Below are positions 1 to 7,663 of a stretch of DNA of 42,590 nt, piece after piece; the first letter of the stretch is position 1, and each line of letters opens with the position of its first letter. This DNA is from Gemmatimonadota bacterium (GTDB lineage Bacteria > Latescibacterota > UBA2968). Below the pieces are notes generated by a model. It was not told where the DNA came from and searched no databases. It saw nothing but the letters and a program-made list of their open reading frames with translations. A program made the translations under genes and the position numbers. The stretch lies in NCBI GenBank assembly GCA_026705765.1, contig JAPPAB010000171.1, positions 1-42,590 of the forward strand, read 5' to 3'.

Positions 1-1
1 G

Positions 2-658
2 GATGTCACACCGATATCTAACTTGACCAATCTGGAGGTGCTGGTTCTTCCCAGCAACAGCATCTCGGATGTGACACCCCTATCTAACTTGACCAGGCTA
101 AGGACTCTGGATCTTTCCAGCAACAGCATATCGAACGTGACATCACTATCCGACTTGACCAATCTGGAATTTCTGGATCTTGGCTACAACAGCATAGCGA
201 ATGTGACATCGATATCCAACTTGACCAATCTAAGATGGCTGACTCTTGACGACAACAACATATCGGATATGACACCGATATCTAATTTGACCCGTCTGGT
301 AGTGCTGCAACTTGACGACAACAGCATATCGAATGTGACACCGATATCTAACTTAATCAACCTGATAGATCTGGATCTTGCCAGCAACAGCATCTCAGAC
401 CTCGCGCCGCTGGTGGCAAACACGGGATTGGGTGAAGGAGATGAGGTTGATGTGAGCAACAACCCCTTGAGTGCCACATCAATCAACATACACATTCCAG
501 CCCTTGAGAGCAGAGGCGTCGAGGTAGATTTTAGCGCATCGAAGCCCGCGATAAAAAACAAAGACCTGAGGATGCCCCTCCGGATGATAGAACCGTTGGG
601 GATAAAAAAATGGAAGGTGGGCGATAATTTGAGAAAAGGTCGCTTGAATGATTTTTGA
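2..658 (+). CDS. Leucine-rich-repeat protein, 5'-truncated by window edge
   Basis: The reading frame is open to the left edge, so the true start lies outside the window. Six complete 22-residue leucine-rich repeats of the SDS22/internalin type are visible (pattern SNLTNLxxLxLxxNSISDVTPL). They are followed by a C-terminal cap with the NPLS motif and the phrase IPALESRGVEVDF. Such repeats form a curved solenoid that usually binds proteins. No enzymatic domain is visible in this part. The last 40 or so residues after the cap are basic, lack repeats and match nothing I recognise. A strong terminator follows about 45 bases after the stop. The binding partner and cell location cannot be told without the N-terminus. 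Confidence 0.85.
   Translation, partial: DVTPISNLTNLEVLVLPSNSISDVTPLSNLTRLRTLDLSSNSISNVTSLSDLTNLEFLDLGYNSIANVTSISNLTNLRWLTLDDNNISDMTPISNLTRLVVLQLDDNSISNVTPISNLINLIDLDLASNSISDLAPLVANTGLGEGDEVDVSNNPLSATSINIHIPALESRGVEVDFSASKPAIKNKDLRMPLRMIEPLGIKKWKVGDNLRKGRLNDF
17..412 (+). repeat. Six tandem 66-bp repeats encoding LRRs
   Basis: The DNA repeats every 66 bases, one leucine-rich repeat per unit. Each unit opens with a variant of TCTAACTTGACCAATCTG and contains AACAGCATATCG or a close variant. DNA identity between units is high, which suggests recent unit duplication and makes copy number prone to change by slippage or recombination. Confidence 0.85.
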
Positions 659-703
659 TACCTCGGTTTTCGCACCACCGAGAAGACACTTGAGGTCGAA
701 AAA

Positions 704-746
704 AAGAAACGGCGATGGGTTGTAACACCCACCGCCGTTTCTTTTT
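704..746 (+). terminator. Intrinsic terminator after the LRR gene
   Basis: An 11-bp perfect arm (AAGAAACGGCG with CGCCGTTTCTT) is extended by five more pairs (TGGGT/ACCCA) after one mismatch. The loop is small and TTTTT follows. A-tracts on the 5' side mean it could also act on the other strand. Confidence 0.85.
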
Positions 747-860
747 GTACGGTTCCACTGACACGTCAAGCGCGTTCTGTGAATGGATATTGCGCTTAGG
801 CTAAATTTGTCGGATATTGCTTGGGTATTCATTACGACAACTCTTTTTAAACCACTACCC

Positions 861-1871
861 ATGCATATCTACATCCTCAAAAGATTACTGGCACTGATCC
901 CCACACTATTTGGCATCACAGTGCTGGTTTTTTTTATGGTACACCTCGTACCAGGAGACCCGGCGCAGATCATGCTGGGCGAACGGGCAAGTGCTGAAAG
1001 TCTGGCTGCCTTGAGGCGCGACCTTGGCCTGGATCAGCCATTACACGTGCAATTTGGACGCTATCTATCCGACCTGCTGCAAGGCGACCTGGGGCGGTCC
1101 ATTAAATCGCACGAACGCGTATCCGTCGAACTAATGGCGCGTTTTCCCGCCACCATGGAACTCACCTTCGCGAGCATGGTATTCGCCTGCATACTCGGCA
1201 TTGGTGCAGGAGTTGCATCCGCAGTTCGACGCGGCACCTGGTGGGATTATATCGGCATGACCGCATCATTAGCAGGAGTCTCAGTGCCGATCTTCTGGCT
1301 GGGATTATTACTCATCCTCGCCCTTGCAGTCTCCCTACCGTTGTTCCCCGTCTCCGGACGACTCAGCTCCCACGTATTTATACCCACACTAACTGGATTT
1401 TATCTCATAGACAGCCTGATAGCAGGTGATCTACCGAGTTTCGGAGACGCACTCTGGCATTTAATCTTGCCGGGCATAACCCTGGGCACGGTACCTGCCG
1501 CTGTTATCGCGCGCATGACCCGGTCGAGCTTGCTGGAAGTCCTGCGCGAAGATTATGTGCGCACCGCCTGGGCAAAAGGCTTATCTGAACGGGTCGTCAT
1601 CTTGCGCCACGCACTGAAAAACGCCTTCATCCCCGTCTTAACCGTAATCAGCTTGCAATTCGGTTATCTATTGGGCGGCGCAGTCTTGACCGAAAGTATC
1701 TTTGCCTGGCCTGGAGTTGGACGCTGGTTGCTCCTCTCGGTTTACGCACGCGACTTTCGGGCAATACAAGGCGGCGTACTAATCGTCGCTACGACCTTTG
1801 TCCTCATCAATCTAATCGCAGATCTATTATACGCCTGGCTGGATCCACGGATCAAATACGGTAAGGAATAG
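861..1871 (+). CDS. ABC transporter permease, DppB/OppB type
   Basis: Inner-membrane permease of the dipeptide/oligopeptide/nickel ABC importer family, about 336 residues. The N-terminus (MHIYILKRLLALIPTLFGI) is the typical first membrane helix of DppB-like proteins, and VHLVPGDPA follows. The cytoplasmic EAA-like loop is around ARMTRSSLLEVLREDYVRTAWAKGL. The C-terminus ends in the family's YAWLDPRIKYG. I chose the ATG at 861 because an upstream in-frame ATG at 783 adds 26 residues with no family resemblance. No strong ribosome-binding site precedes either start. The partner permease starts seven bases after the stop, so the two are co-transcribed. No ATPase or solute-binding gene is in the window, so the substrate cannot be named. 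Confidence 0.9.
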   Translation: MHIYILKRLLALIPTLFGITVLVFFMVHLVPGDPAQIMLGERASAESLAALRRDLGLDQPLHVQFGRYLSDLLQGDLGRSIKSHERVSVELMARFPATMELTFASMVFACILGIGAGVASAVRRGTWWDYIGMTASLAGVSVPIFWLGLLLILALAVSLPLFPVSGRLSSHVFIPTLTGFYLIDSLIAGDLPSFGDALWHLILPGITLGTVPAAVIARMTRSSLLEVLREDYVRTAWAKGLSERVVILRHALKNAFIPVLTVISLQFGYLLGGAVLTESIFAWPGVGRWLLLSVYARDFRAIQGGVLIVATTFVLINLIADLLYAWLDPRIKYGKE

Positions 1872-1878
1872 ATACACA

Positions 1879-2748
1879 ATGTCTCACATACAAGACACCT
1901 TACAAACGCCACTGCAAACCACCGCGCTATTGATCTGGCAGCGATTGCGAAAAAACCGTCTCTCCATTGTGGGAAGCGTATTGATCGGCGGCTTTCTACT
2001 CCTGGCTTTCGCAGCGCCATTAATCGCCCCAGCTGATCCCATGGCGCAGGCACTCTACAATCGACTATCGTCCCCAACGCTCGAACATCCATTCGGCACA
2101 GATGACTTTGGCCGAGACATATTGAGCCGCGTCATCTATGGCGCTCGGATATCCCTGCGCGTCGGAGTATTCGCCGTACTGATTGCCCTTATACTGGGCA
2201 CCTGTATTGGGGTCGTCGCGGGCTACTGGGGGGGATGGATAGATCAAATATTGATGCGCCTGATGGATCTGCTACTCGCCTTTCCGAGCATATTGCTCGC
2301 AATCGGCATCGTAGCTATTCTGGGACCTGGCCTGGAAAACGCGATGTTGGCCGTCGGCATTGTAGCTATGCCGCAATACGCGCGCCTGATTCGCGCATCC
2401 GTCTTGACCGTAAGAGAAACCGATTATGTCATGGCCGCACGCGCTCTGGGAGCGTCGGATTGGCGCATACTATGTGTGGCTATCTTGCCCAATTGTCTCG
2501 CCCCATTGATCGTCCAGGCGACATTGGGATTGGCAACTGCAATACTCGACGCTGCTGGACTGAGCTTTCTCGGCCTGGGCGCACAACCCCCCACCCCCGA
2601 ATGGGGGGCGATGCTGAGCCAGGGACGCGAACTGATTGTGCGCGCACCCTGGGTACTCACCTTTCCCGGTGGCGCGATCTTTTTTACAGTACTGGCATTT
2701 AATCTGGTCGGCGATGGTCTGCGAGACGCACTGGATCCAAAGGCTTAA
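1879..2748 (+). CDS. ABC transporter permease, DppC/OppC type
   Basis: Second permease of the peptide-type ABC importer, 289 residues. It has the N-terminal OppC_N-like helix (NRLSIVGSVLIGGFLLLAF), the phrase HPFGTDDFGRDILSRVIYGAR and a C-terminal GDGLRDALDPKA, all typical of DppC/GsiD proteins. The EAA-like loop around YVMAARALGASDWRI would contact the missing ATPase. It lies seven bases after the DppB-like gene and presumably forms a heterodimer with it. Its TAA stop overlaps the stop of the convergent M16 gene by four bases (TTAA), so the genes meet tail to tail with no room for a terminator. Confidence 0.92.
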   Translation: MSHIQDTLQTPLQTTALLIWQRLRKNRLSIVGSVLIGGFLLLAFAAPLIAPADPMAQALYNRLSSPTLEHPFGTDDFGRDILSRVIYGARISLRVGVFAVLIALILGTCIGVVAGYWGGWIDQILMRLMDLLLAFPSILLAIGIVAILGPGLENAMLAVGIVAMPQYARLIRASVLTVRETDYVMAARALGASDWRILCVAILPNCLAPLIVQATLGLATAILDAAGLSFLGLGAQPPTPEWGAMLSQGRELIVRAPWVLTFPGGAIFFTVLAFNLVGDGLRDALDPKA

Positions 2749-3980
2749 TTCAATTCTGCCATCGGACCGAGAGCGACAAGTGCGGGATCCGCATCGAGAG
2801 GATAGTGTTCGAGATAATCGGCAATGCGCTCTGGCGTAACAGCATCGATCTCCGCGCGTTCTTCCTCAAGCGTTTTGAGTGGCGTATCGGTACTCAGGCT
2901 ACCCACAATTTGGGAAAAGCGCGAAAGGCCGTTTTCCCCACTGCAAATAATACCCGTGGCCTGTTTGGTCTTGGCGCGTTGGAGCGCGTCACTATCAATA
3001 CCGTTCTTTAAATCCGCCATTTCGCGCCGCACAATATCGAGAACCTGAGACGCATTTGGTGGATCCACGGACAGATAAACGTAAAAAAGCCCCGCATCGC
3101 TAAAATTGATATACTCTGCCGACGCTTCATCAGCCAGACCCTGTTGAATAACAGACCAGTAGAGCCGGCTATTGGTCGCTGCGCCCAAATAAGCAGAAAG
3201 TAGATCCGCAGTAGGAGCATGATCGTCGGAAGATGGCGGTGCGGGAAGCGCGAGCGCGATATGTTCGCGCGCCACACCATCGCGTTGCACAACGCGATTT
3301 GAAGCGTGAAAAATCGGGATAGATTGCTTTCGCCCATGATCAGATACCTGCCAGTCTCCGCAATGAGTGTCAACCGCGCGGATAATCTCATCGCGATCAA
3401 ACGCGCCTGTAATGACAAACGTGAGATTATTGGGACCATAACGCCGCTGGTGATATTCCGCCATCAAATCGCGGGTAATGGACTTCACCGTATCCTCTGT
3501 ACCCAGCACACTCTGTCCTAAAGGATGATCGCCAAAAGCCTCTTGAATGAGATCGTCAATAATGAGCGCATCAGGCTGATCGTGATACATAGCAATCTCT
3601 TCGAGAATAACCTTCTTTTCCATATCAAACTCGTCCAATGGCAAATTGGCGCGCATCATATCGCTGAGAATCTCGATGGAATCCGTCGCCCGATCACTTT
3701 GCACCCAGTGAAAATAGGCCGTACCCTCCCACCATGTGTAGGCATTCCACATAGCGCCCAGATCATCGACATCGAGTGAAAGTTGCCGCCAGTCGCGCTT
3801 GGGTGTCCCCTTAAAACACATGTGTTCGAGAAAATGTGAAATCCCCAAAAGGTCTGAGGCTTCGTCGCGCGATCCCGTCTGGGCAAAAAAACCCAACGCA
3901 GCTGACCGAATGCGCGGAATCGTTTCAAAAACAAGCGTGAGACCATTATCGAGGGTATGCGTGGAAAACGGTGAAGACAT
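2745..3980 (-). CDS. M16-family zinc peptidase, catalytic-type subunit
   Basis: M16B peptidase of 411 residues. The inverted zinc motif HxxEH is present (H49-F-L-E52-H53), followed by the FKGTP signature. The third zinc ligand is expected at E127 or E128 (VILEEI), the normal spacing. The C-terminal half keeps an SRLY remnant, but the usual RxKRGLAY substrate motif is degraded (SVIQQGLADEAS). Family knowledge: many bacterial and mitochondrial M16B enzymes are heterodimers in which one chain carries zinc and the other the Arg/Tyr motif. The M16 gene about 1 kb upstream on the same strand shows exactly the opposite pattern, so I infer the two are partners. No signal peptide is visible, so a cytoplasmic location is likely. 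Natural substrates are unknown. Confidence 0.9.
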   Translation of the reverse strand: MSSPFSTHTLDNGLTLVFETIPRIRSAALGFFAQTGSRDEASDLLGISHFLEHMCFKGTPKRDWRQLSLDVDDLGAMWNAYTWWEGTAYFHWVQSDRATDSIEILSDMMRANLPLDEFDMEKKVILEEIAMYHDQPDALIIDDLIQEAFGDHPLGQSVLGTEDTVKSITRDLMAEYHQRRYGPNNLTFVITGAFDRDEIIRAVDTHCGDWQVSDHGRKQSIPIFHASNRVVQRDGVAREHIALALPAPPSSDDHAPTADLLSAYLGAATNSRLYWSVIQQGLADEASAEYINFSDAGLFYVYLSVDPPNASQVLDIVRREMADLKNGIDSDALQRAKTKQATGIICSGENGLSRFSQIVGSLSTDTPLKTLEEERAEIDAVTPERIADYLEHYPLDADPALVALGPMAELN

Positions 3981-3994
3981 GGTTTACTCCGTAG

Positions 3995-4036
3995 GAATTA
4001 AGAATTAGAAATTGAGAATTAGAAATTGGGAATTGG
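3995..4036 (+). repeat. Six tandem heptamers (GAATTAR type)
   Basis: Reading from 3995 the sequence divides into GAATTAA, GAATTAG, AAATTGA, GAATTAG, AAATTGG and GAATTGG. It lies between the PhyH gene and the downstream M16 gene on the minus strand. The same kind of unit recurs near 9582, 18768, 24541 and 38752. Confidence 0.8.
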
Positions 4037-4089
4037 GAGCGCGAATCGAGCGAAGTGTGAAGTCTGGAACGGTTAGGCCCAGCCCCTCT

Positions 4090-4953
4090 TCACAGATTCT
4101 TCGCCATCGCAATCGCTTCGTGTTCGGGCAGATAGGGCACATCCGTACGATCCCAACCGCGCCTGCCAGCGACGCAGTGGATCCCCATCAGTTGTCGTTT
4201 TTGGGGCGTATCTGCCCAATCGACAATGCTTTGAGGCGGTGGACTCGCGATCCACTTTTTCACGAAAAAGGGCATATAGCCATAAATAACGATGCGCCGA
4301 TCCATCGCACTGGTATTGGCACACCCCGTATGCCAGCAGACCACGTTCCACAGCACGGCATCGCCGGCATTGAGAGACATCTTCTCCATATTGGGCATAG
4401 TTTCCAGGGCACCTCCCGAATATTCCTCTTTGGGTGGATAATCTGGATTTTTGTGTGTACCAGGCACCAGAGAAAAGCATCCCATGTCTTCGGTCTGATC
4501 GTCGATAAAATAAAAAACCTTAATCTTGAGCGTATATTGCGGATGCGTCCAGGGCGGCCAATCTCGGTGCCAGTTCGTGTGGGCGGCAGTGCCCGCATGG
4601 TGATTGTGATAGAGCATCTCCATCACCTGATAATCTGCGCCGACGACATTTTCCACATAGGGAATAACACGGGGATTATTGGCCAGATCGAGAATGGTCT
4701 CATCGGTATCAAAATCCGGGCGAATAGTATGCGCGTGTGGCCCGTTGCCATAGCCATTTCGGAACTTGCCGAGCCTGAGTTCTTCTTTCCGCTCTGCGAG
4801 CGTTTCTGCCTCGCGGCGTTCAAAAGCCCGTCGCACCCGGTCCAGACCAATGGATTCAATGGCATTTTTAATCACGATATACCCATTTTCATCGTAAAAA
4901 GCGCGCTCCTCATCGGTTGGTGCCGAATATTGTATTGCATCAATTGTTGCCAT
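4090..4953 (-). CDS. Phytanoyl-CoA dioxygenase (PhyH) family protein
   Basis: Fe(II)/2-oxoglutarate-dependent dioxygenase of the PhyH family, 287 residues. The iron facial triad is visible: H129 and D131 (NWHRDWPP) and the distal H208 (CWHTGC). R219 or R220 (DRRIVIYGY) probably binds 2-oxoglutarate. The N-terminus (ERAFYDENGYIVIKN) is the usual opening of the family. A good ribosome-binding site (AGGAG) precedes the ATG. Family members hydroxylate very different small molecules, so the substrate is not predictable. It sits between two M16 peptidase genes on the same strand, possibly in one transcript, although six heptamer repeats separate it from the downstream gene. Confidence 0.88.
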   Translation of the reverse strand: MATIDAIQYSAPTDEERAFYDENGYIVIKNAIESIGLDRVRRAFERREAETLAERKEELRLGKFRNGYGNGPHAHTIRPDFDTDETILDLANNPRVIPYVENVVGADYQVMEMLYHNHHAGTAAHTNWHRDWPPWTHPQYTLKIKVFYFIDDQTEDMGCFSLVPGTHKNPDYPPKEEYSGGALETMPNMEKMSLNAGDAVLWNVVCWHTGCANTSAMDRRIVIYGYMPFFVKKWIASPPPQSIVDWADTPQKRQLMGIHCVAGRRGWDRTDVPYLPEHEAIAMAKNL

Positions 4954-4991
4954 AAATTGCTCCTGTGAAAACTGGATGATCCCCTTGCCTC

Positions 4992-6224
4992 TTAGCCATC
5001 CAGCGGCCGAGGCCCCAAAACCAGTAATGTACCAGGTCCTGGAGGAAAAGTCTCAATATATTGCGGAATCTGATCGAGAGTAACGGCATCAATACCGGCG
5101 GCGATCTCGTCAATCGTTCGCACGCGGCCCTCGAGAAATAAATCTTCAATAATACCTCCAGCGCGGCCCTCGGGCAAATCGCCAATAGTAAAAAGGCGGC
5201 CCTTGAGCACTGTCTTGGCCCGGACGAGTTCTTCGGCAGTAACATCGCGGCGCAATCGCGCAAGCTCCGATTGGCAGACATCCAGGGTCTCCTGGGCGCG
5301 GTCGGCAGTTGTGCCTGCATAAACCGCCATCAGCCCCCCGCCACGGTATGCCTGATAAAAAGCCGACACACTATAGGCCAGGCCGCGTTTTTCGCGGACC
5401 TCTGTAAATAATCGGCTCGATCCTCCGCCGGAAAGGATGGCAATGGCAAGTTGCCCCGCGTAATAGAGGTCATGGCCTCGAGGAACGCCGCAAGAGAGCA
5501 AACAAATATGGGCTTGCTCTGATGGCTTTTCGCGATGTACACTGCGATCAGCAACAGAAATAGGATGAAGCTCTCCGCTGTCTGGTGCTTCGCCTGGCCA
5601 CCCGCCAAAAACATCGCCAACAGTCTCAATTACAGTTTCCGCATCCAGACCGCCTGCAACCCCAATGAGCAAATGGCCTGGCCTGCAATGTGCATCCCAA
5701 TGGCGGCGAACGCCCGCAGGTGCAATAGCCGACACTGTATCGGGTTCTCCAAGGGGAATCCTGCCCATCGGTGAACCGAGTCCCGCCTTATAGGCCATAT
5801 ACATGGCCTGTTGTATGGGGTTGTCTTCCATGCGTTTGAGTTCCTCGAGCGTGATGGTCTTGGCGATCTCGACCTGGTCACTGGGAAAAGACGCACTGCG
5901 AAAAAGTTCGGCATAAAGTTCGAGTGCGGATTTGAATTTATCGGGCAGGATTTGCGCGAGAAAAGAAGTGTATTCGACGGAAGTCGAAGAACTGCGCCTT
6001 ATCCCCAGACCGTCAAAAGCGTCAAATATGGCGCGTGCGTCGTGCCTGGGCGTACCCTTAAAAAGAACATCTTCTGCAATGCGCGTAATGCCCAATCTGT
6101 CGTTGGGATCGTCTTGCGCGCCAAAAGTAAAACGGAACGCAACAACAACCGATTGCGCGCCGGGCATAGGTTCGACAACCACGCGAATGCCGTTGTCGAG
6201 GGTATAAATTTGTGGTTCGGACAT
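4992..6224 (-). CDS. M16-family peptidase-like protein lacking zinc motif
   Basis: M16B protein of 410 residues. At the place of HxxEH it has R48-I-A-E51-D52, so both zinc histidines are lost, while the following FKGTP is kept. The C-terminal half has a well-preserved GGGSSRLFTEVREKRGLAYSV region (R271 to Y284), which in M16B enzymes positions the substrate. This is the pattern of the non-catalytic chain of a heterodimeric M16B peptidase and complements the gene at 2745-3980. I chose the ATG at 6224 because GAGG lies just upstream and the product begins MSEPQIYTLDNG, the usual start; an upstream extension would add 24 unrelated residues. Confidence 0.88.
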   Translation of the reverse strand: MSEPQIYTLDNGIRVVVEPMPGAQSVVVAFRFTFGAQDDPNDRLGITRIAEDVLFKGTPRHDARAIFDAFDGLGIRRSSSTSVEYTSFLAQILPDKFKSALELYAELFRSASFPSDQVEIAKTITLEELKRMEDNPIQQAMYMAYKAGLGSPMGRIPLGEPDTVSAIAPAGVRRHWDAHCRPGHLLIGVAGGLDAETVIETVGDVFGGWPGEAPDSGELHPISVADRSVHREKPSEQAHICLLSCGVPRGHDLYYAGQLAIAILSGGGSSRLFTEVREKRGLAYSVSAFYQAYRGGGLMAVYAGTTADRAQETLDVCQSELARLRRDVTAEELVRAKTVLKGRLFTIGDLPEGRAGGIIEDLFLEGRVRTIDEIAAGIDAVTLDQIPQYIETFPPGPGTLLVLGPRPLDG

Positions 6225-6247
6225 TGGGATCCTCACATATAGTGTAG

Positions 6248-6270
6248 GGGCAGTGCCTCTGTGACTGCCC
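6248..6270. repeat. REP-like hairpin, 7-bp arms
   Basis: GGGCAGT and ACTGCCC form a perfect inverted repeat around a 9-base spacer, inside a GTAGGGGCAGTGCC context that resembles short palindromic intergenic repeats of many genomes. It lies between the divergent M16 and dehydrogenase genes. No T-tract adjoins it, so it is not a classic terminator. Confidence 0.55.
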
Positions 6271-6281
6271 AATTGGTTTTT

Positions 6282-6299
6282 CTCATGTAATAACATGAG
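6282..6299. promoter_or_regulatory. Palindrome, possible operator
   Basis: CTCATGT-AATA-ACATGAG is a perfect 7-4-7 inverted repeat in the divergent intergenic region. The symmetry and length suit a dimeric repressor or activator, and it sits just before a possible promoter of the dehydrogenase gene. No regulator gene is adjacent, so this is a guess from symmetry. Confidence 0.4.
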
Positions 6300-6305
6300 T
6301 ATATA

Positions 6306-6334
6306 TTGTCAATAGATATTGTGACACTTATCTC
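6306..6334 (+). promoter_or_regulatory. Possible sigma-70 promoter of dehydrogenase gene
   Basis: TTGTCA and TATCTC are 17 bases apart, and the gene starts 22 bases after the -10. The -35 is good and the -10 weak, so this is tentative. Confidence 0.35.
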
Positions 6335-6355
6335 TTTCAGGAGGTCATCATCTTC

Positions 6356-7330
6356 ATGAACGTCAAAGTTGAAAATTTGCGTGCGTTATGCCAGTCTATC
6401 CTGACCGACCGCGGGCTCGACGCGGCTGACGCGCATATTGTGACAGATATTTTGGTCGAAGCCGAATTGCGCGGACGCCCAACACATGGGATGATTCGCC
6501 TATCCGGCATTGCCGAGCGCGTATCTCAAGGTACCCAATTGCCCATGGCCATAGAAAAAGACGCACCGGCTTATTCCCTCATCAATGGACGGGATAATCT
6601 GGGCTATCTGGTAGCACATCGATGTGCGTGTGCCGCGATTGACAAAGCCAAACAAAGTGGGGTGGGCGTTGTGGGCGCGCGCGACACGAGCCATAGTGGA
6701 ATGCTGGGCTATTACGCCTCTATGATAGCCGATGCGGGCCTGATAGGACTGGTTATGTGCAACACTGGCCCACGCATTGTCCCCTGGGGCGGGCAGCAAC
6801 CCGTGCTTGGAACAAATCCCATTGCTGCGGGATTTCCCACAGCAGAAGGCCAGGTACTTGTCGATTTTTCGTGTGCGTCAATCACCAATGGCGAAATTTT
6901 GATGGCACTCAAAGACGGCAAAGAGATCCCAGCAGGGCGCGCACTGGGACCAGATGGGAAACCGACAACCGATCCCGAGCAAGCGCGCACAGGCGGCGCA
7001 TTGCCCTTTGGCGAACACAAAGGATACGCTTTGAGTGTAATGATTCAAATCTTTTCCGGCATCTTGCTCAATGCTGCACCCGTACCTGAAATGGGCAAAA
7101 ATTACGGGATTTTCATACTGGCTATTGATCTCTCAATTTTTTTGGGAATGGACATCTTTCAATCGGGCGTTAGCGAAGTCATCCACGCCATTAAAAATTC
7201 AATGCCCGCAGATGGCGTAACCGAAATTTTAATCCCGGGCGAACGCGCCTTTAGAGAACGCGCGATGCGGATACAGTCGGGTGTGGATATCGACGATGAC
7301 TTAATGGAAGAACTCCAGCAATTGGCGTAG
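6356..7330 (+). CDS. Malate/L-lactate dehydrogenase (Ldh_2) family oxidoreductase
   Basis: NAD(P)-dependent dehydrogenase of the Ldh_2/MDH2 family (unrelated to classical LDH), 324 residues. Visible signatures: RPTHGMIRL near residue 45 with the conserved His, DTSHSGMLGYYA, PWGGQQPVLGTNPIA (nucleotide binding), PTTDPEQA and GEHKGYALSVMIQI. Members reduce 2-oxo acids such as oxaloacetate, 2,3-diketo-gulonate or ureidoglycolate-type substrates, so the exact substrate is open. AGGAGG lies about 12 bases before the ATG. The next gene group, lysine-controlled dapA, has its own promoter, so the two need not be functionally linked. Confidence 0.88.
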   Translation: MNVKVENLRALCQSILTDRGLDAADAHIVTDILVEAELRGRPTHGMIRLSGIAERVSQGTQLPMAIEKDAPAYSLINGRDNLGYLVAHRCACAAIDKAKQSGVGVVGARDTSHSGMLGYYASMIADAGLIGLVMCNTGPRIVPWGGQQPVLGTNPIAAGFPTAEGQVLVDFSCASITNGEILMALKDGKEIPAGRALGPDGKPTTDPEQARTGGALPFGEHKGYALSVMIQIFSGILLNAAPVPEMGKNYGIFILAIDLSIFLGMDIFQSGVSEVIHAIKNSMPADGVTEILIPGERAFRERAMRIQSGVDIDDDLMEELQQLA

Positions 7331-7346
7331 AGACACCTCTTTACCC

Positions 7347-7375
7347 TTGACAGTCCGAATGTGGTTGGCTACCTT
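7347..7375 (+). promoter_or_regulatory. Promoter of the riboswitch-dapAB transcript
   Basis: TTGACA at 7347 and TACCTT at 7370 are separated by exactly 17 bases. The expected transcription start (about 7382) falls just before the first paired base of the lysine aptamer at 7384, which supports both calls. Confidence 0.75.
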
Positions 7376-7383
7376 TCCGTTCC

Positions 7384-7572
7384 GCAAGGGTAGAGGCGCG
7401 AGCGATTATCAGTATGCGGCGCAGGAGGCGAAACGGAGTACTGCTCCACCGTGCCGACAAAAAGGGATCGTTCGCCGAAGTCCTGGCCTGTTTCGCCGCA
7501 GAGCAGGGCTGGTTCAGTGGATAATATCTGCTGAACTGTCACGGGAAAAGTTTCCGTGGAGAGCTCTCTTGT
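7384..7572 (+). ncRNA. Lysine riboswitch (L-box) aptamer
   Basis: This segment matches the conserved core of the lysine riboswitch from start to end. It has the 5' TAGAGGCGCGA box with a downstream AGTATG, the central TTCGCCGAAG, then GGCTGGTTCAG, and the 3' block CTGTCACGG...CCGTGGAGAGCTCTC. P1 can form from GCAAGGG (7384-7390) and CTCTTGT (7566-7572). One arm pairs GTTCAG with CTGAAC (7511-7536); the last arm pairs CACGGGA with TTCCGTG (7540-7558). The order of motifs is that of the B. subtilis lysC leader. It lies directly upstream of a terminator and dapA, so lysine binding should switch off DAP/lysine synthesis. Confidence 0.93.
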
Positions 7573-7595
7573 TCGCGAGATTTTCTGCTGCGTTG

Positions 7596-7634
7596 AGCGT
7601 CTGGCGATACCCTTGAGAAGCCGGCGCTTTTTTT
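7596..7634 (+). terminator. Riboswitch-controlled intrinsic terminator
   Basis: AGCG(T)CTGGC pairs with GCCGGCGCT around a 10-base loop (one bulged T, one G-U pair), followed directly by seven T residues. It lies 23 bases after the aptamer and 30 bases before the dapA start, so it is the expected expression platform for transcriptional control. Confidence 0.82.
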
Positions 7635-7663
7635 ATCGCAAAGTGCAGAAACTGGAGGTTTTT

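Noticed and set aside
184-732. Minus-strand open frames opposite the LRR gene
   Set aside because: They follow the 66-base repeat period and mirror the LRR codons; no start signal or family resemblance.
4012-4968. Long open frame on the plus strand opposite the PhyH gene
   Set aside because: Its product has no family resemblance, while the minus strand encodes a full PhyH enzyme with iron ligands; it is an antisense shadow.
7347-7616. Open frame through the leader of dapA
   Set aside because: The stretch is explained by the promoter, the lysine aptamer and the terminator; the peptide has no resemblance to any family and no ribosome-binding site.
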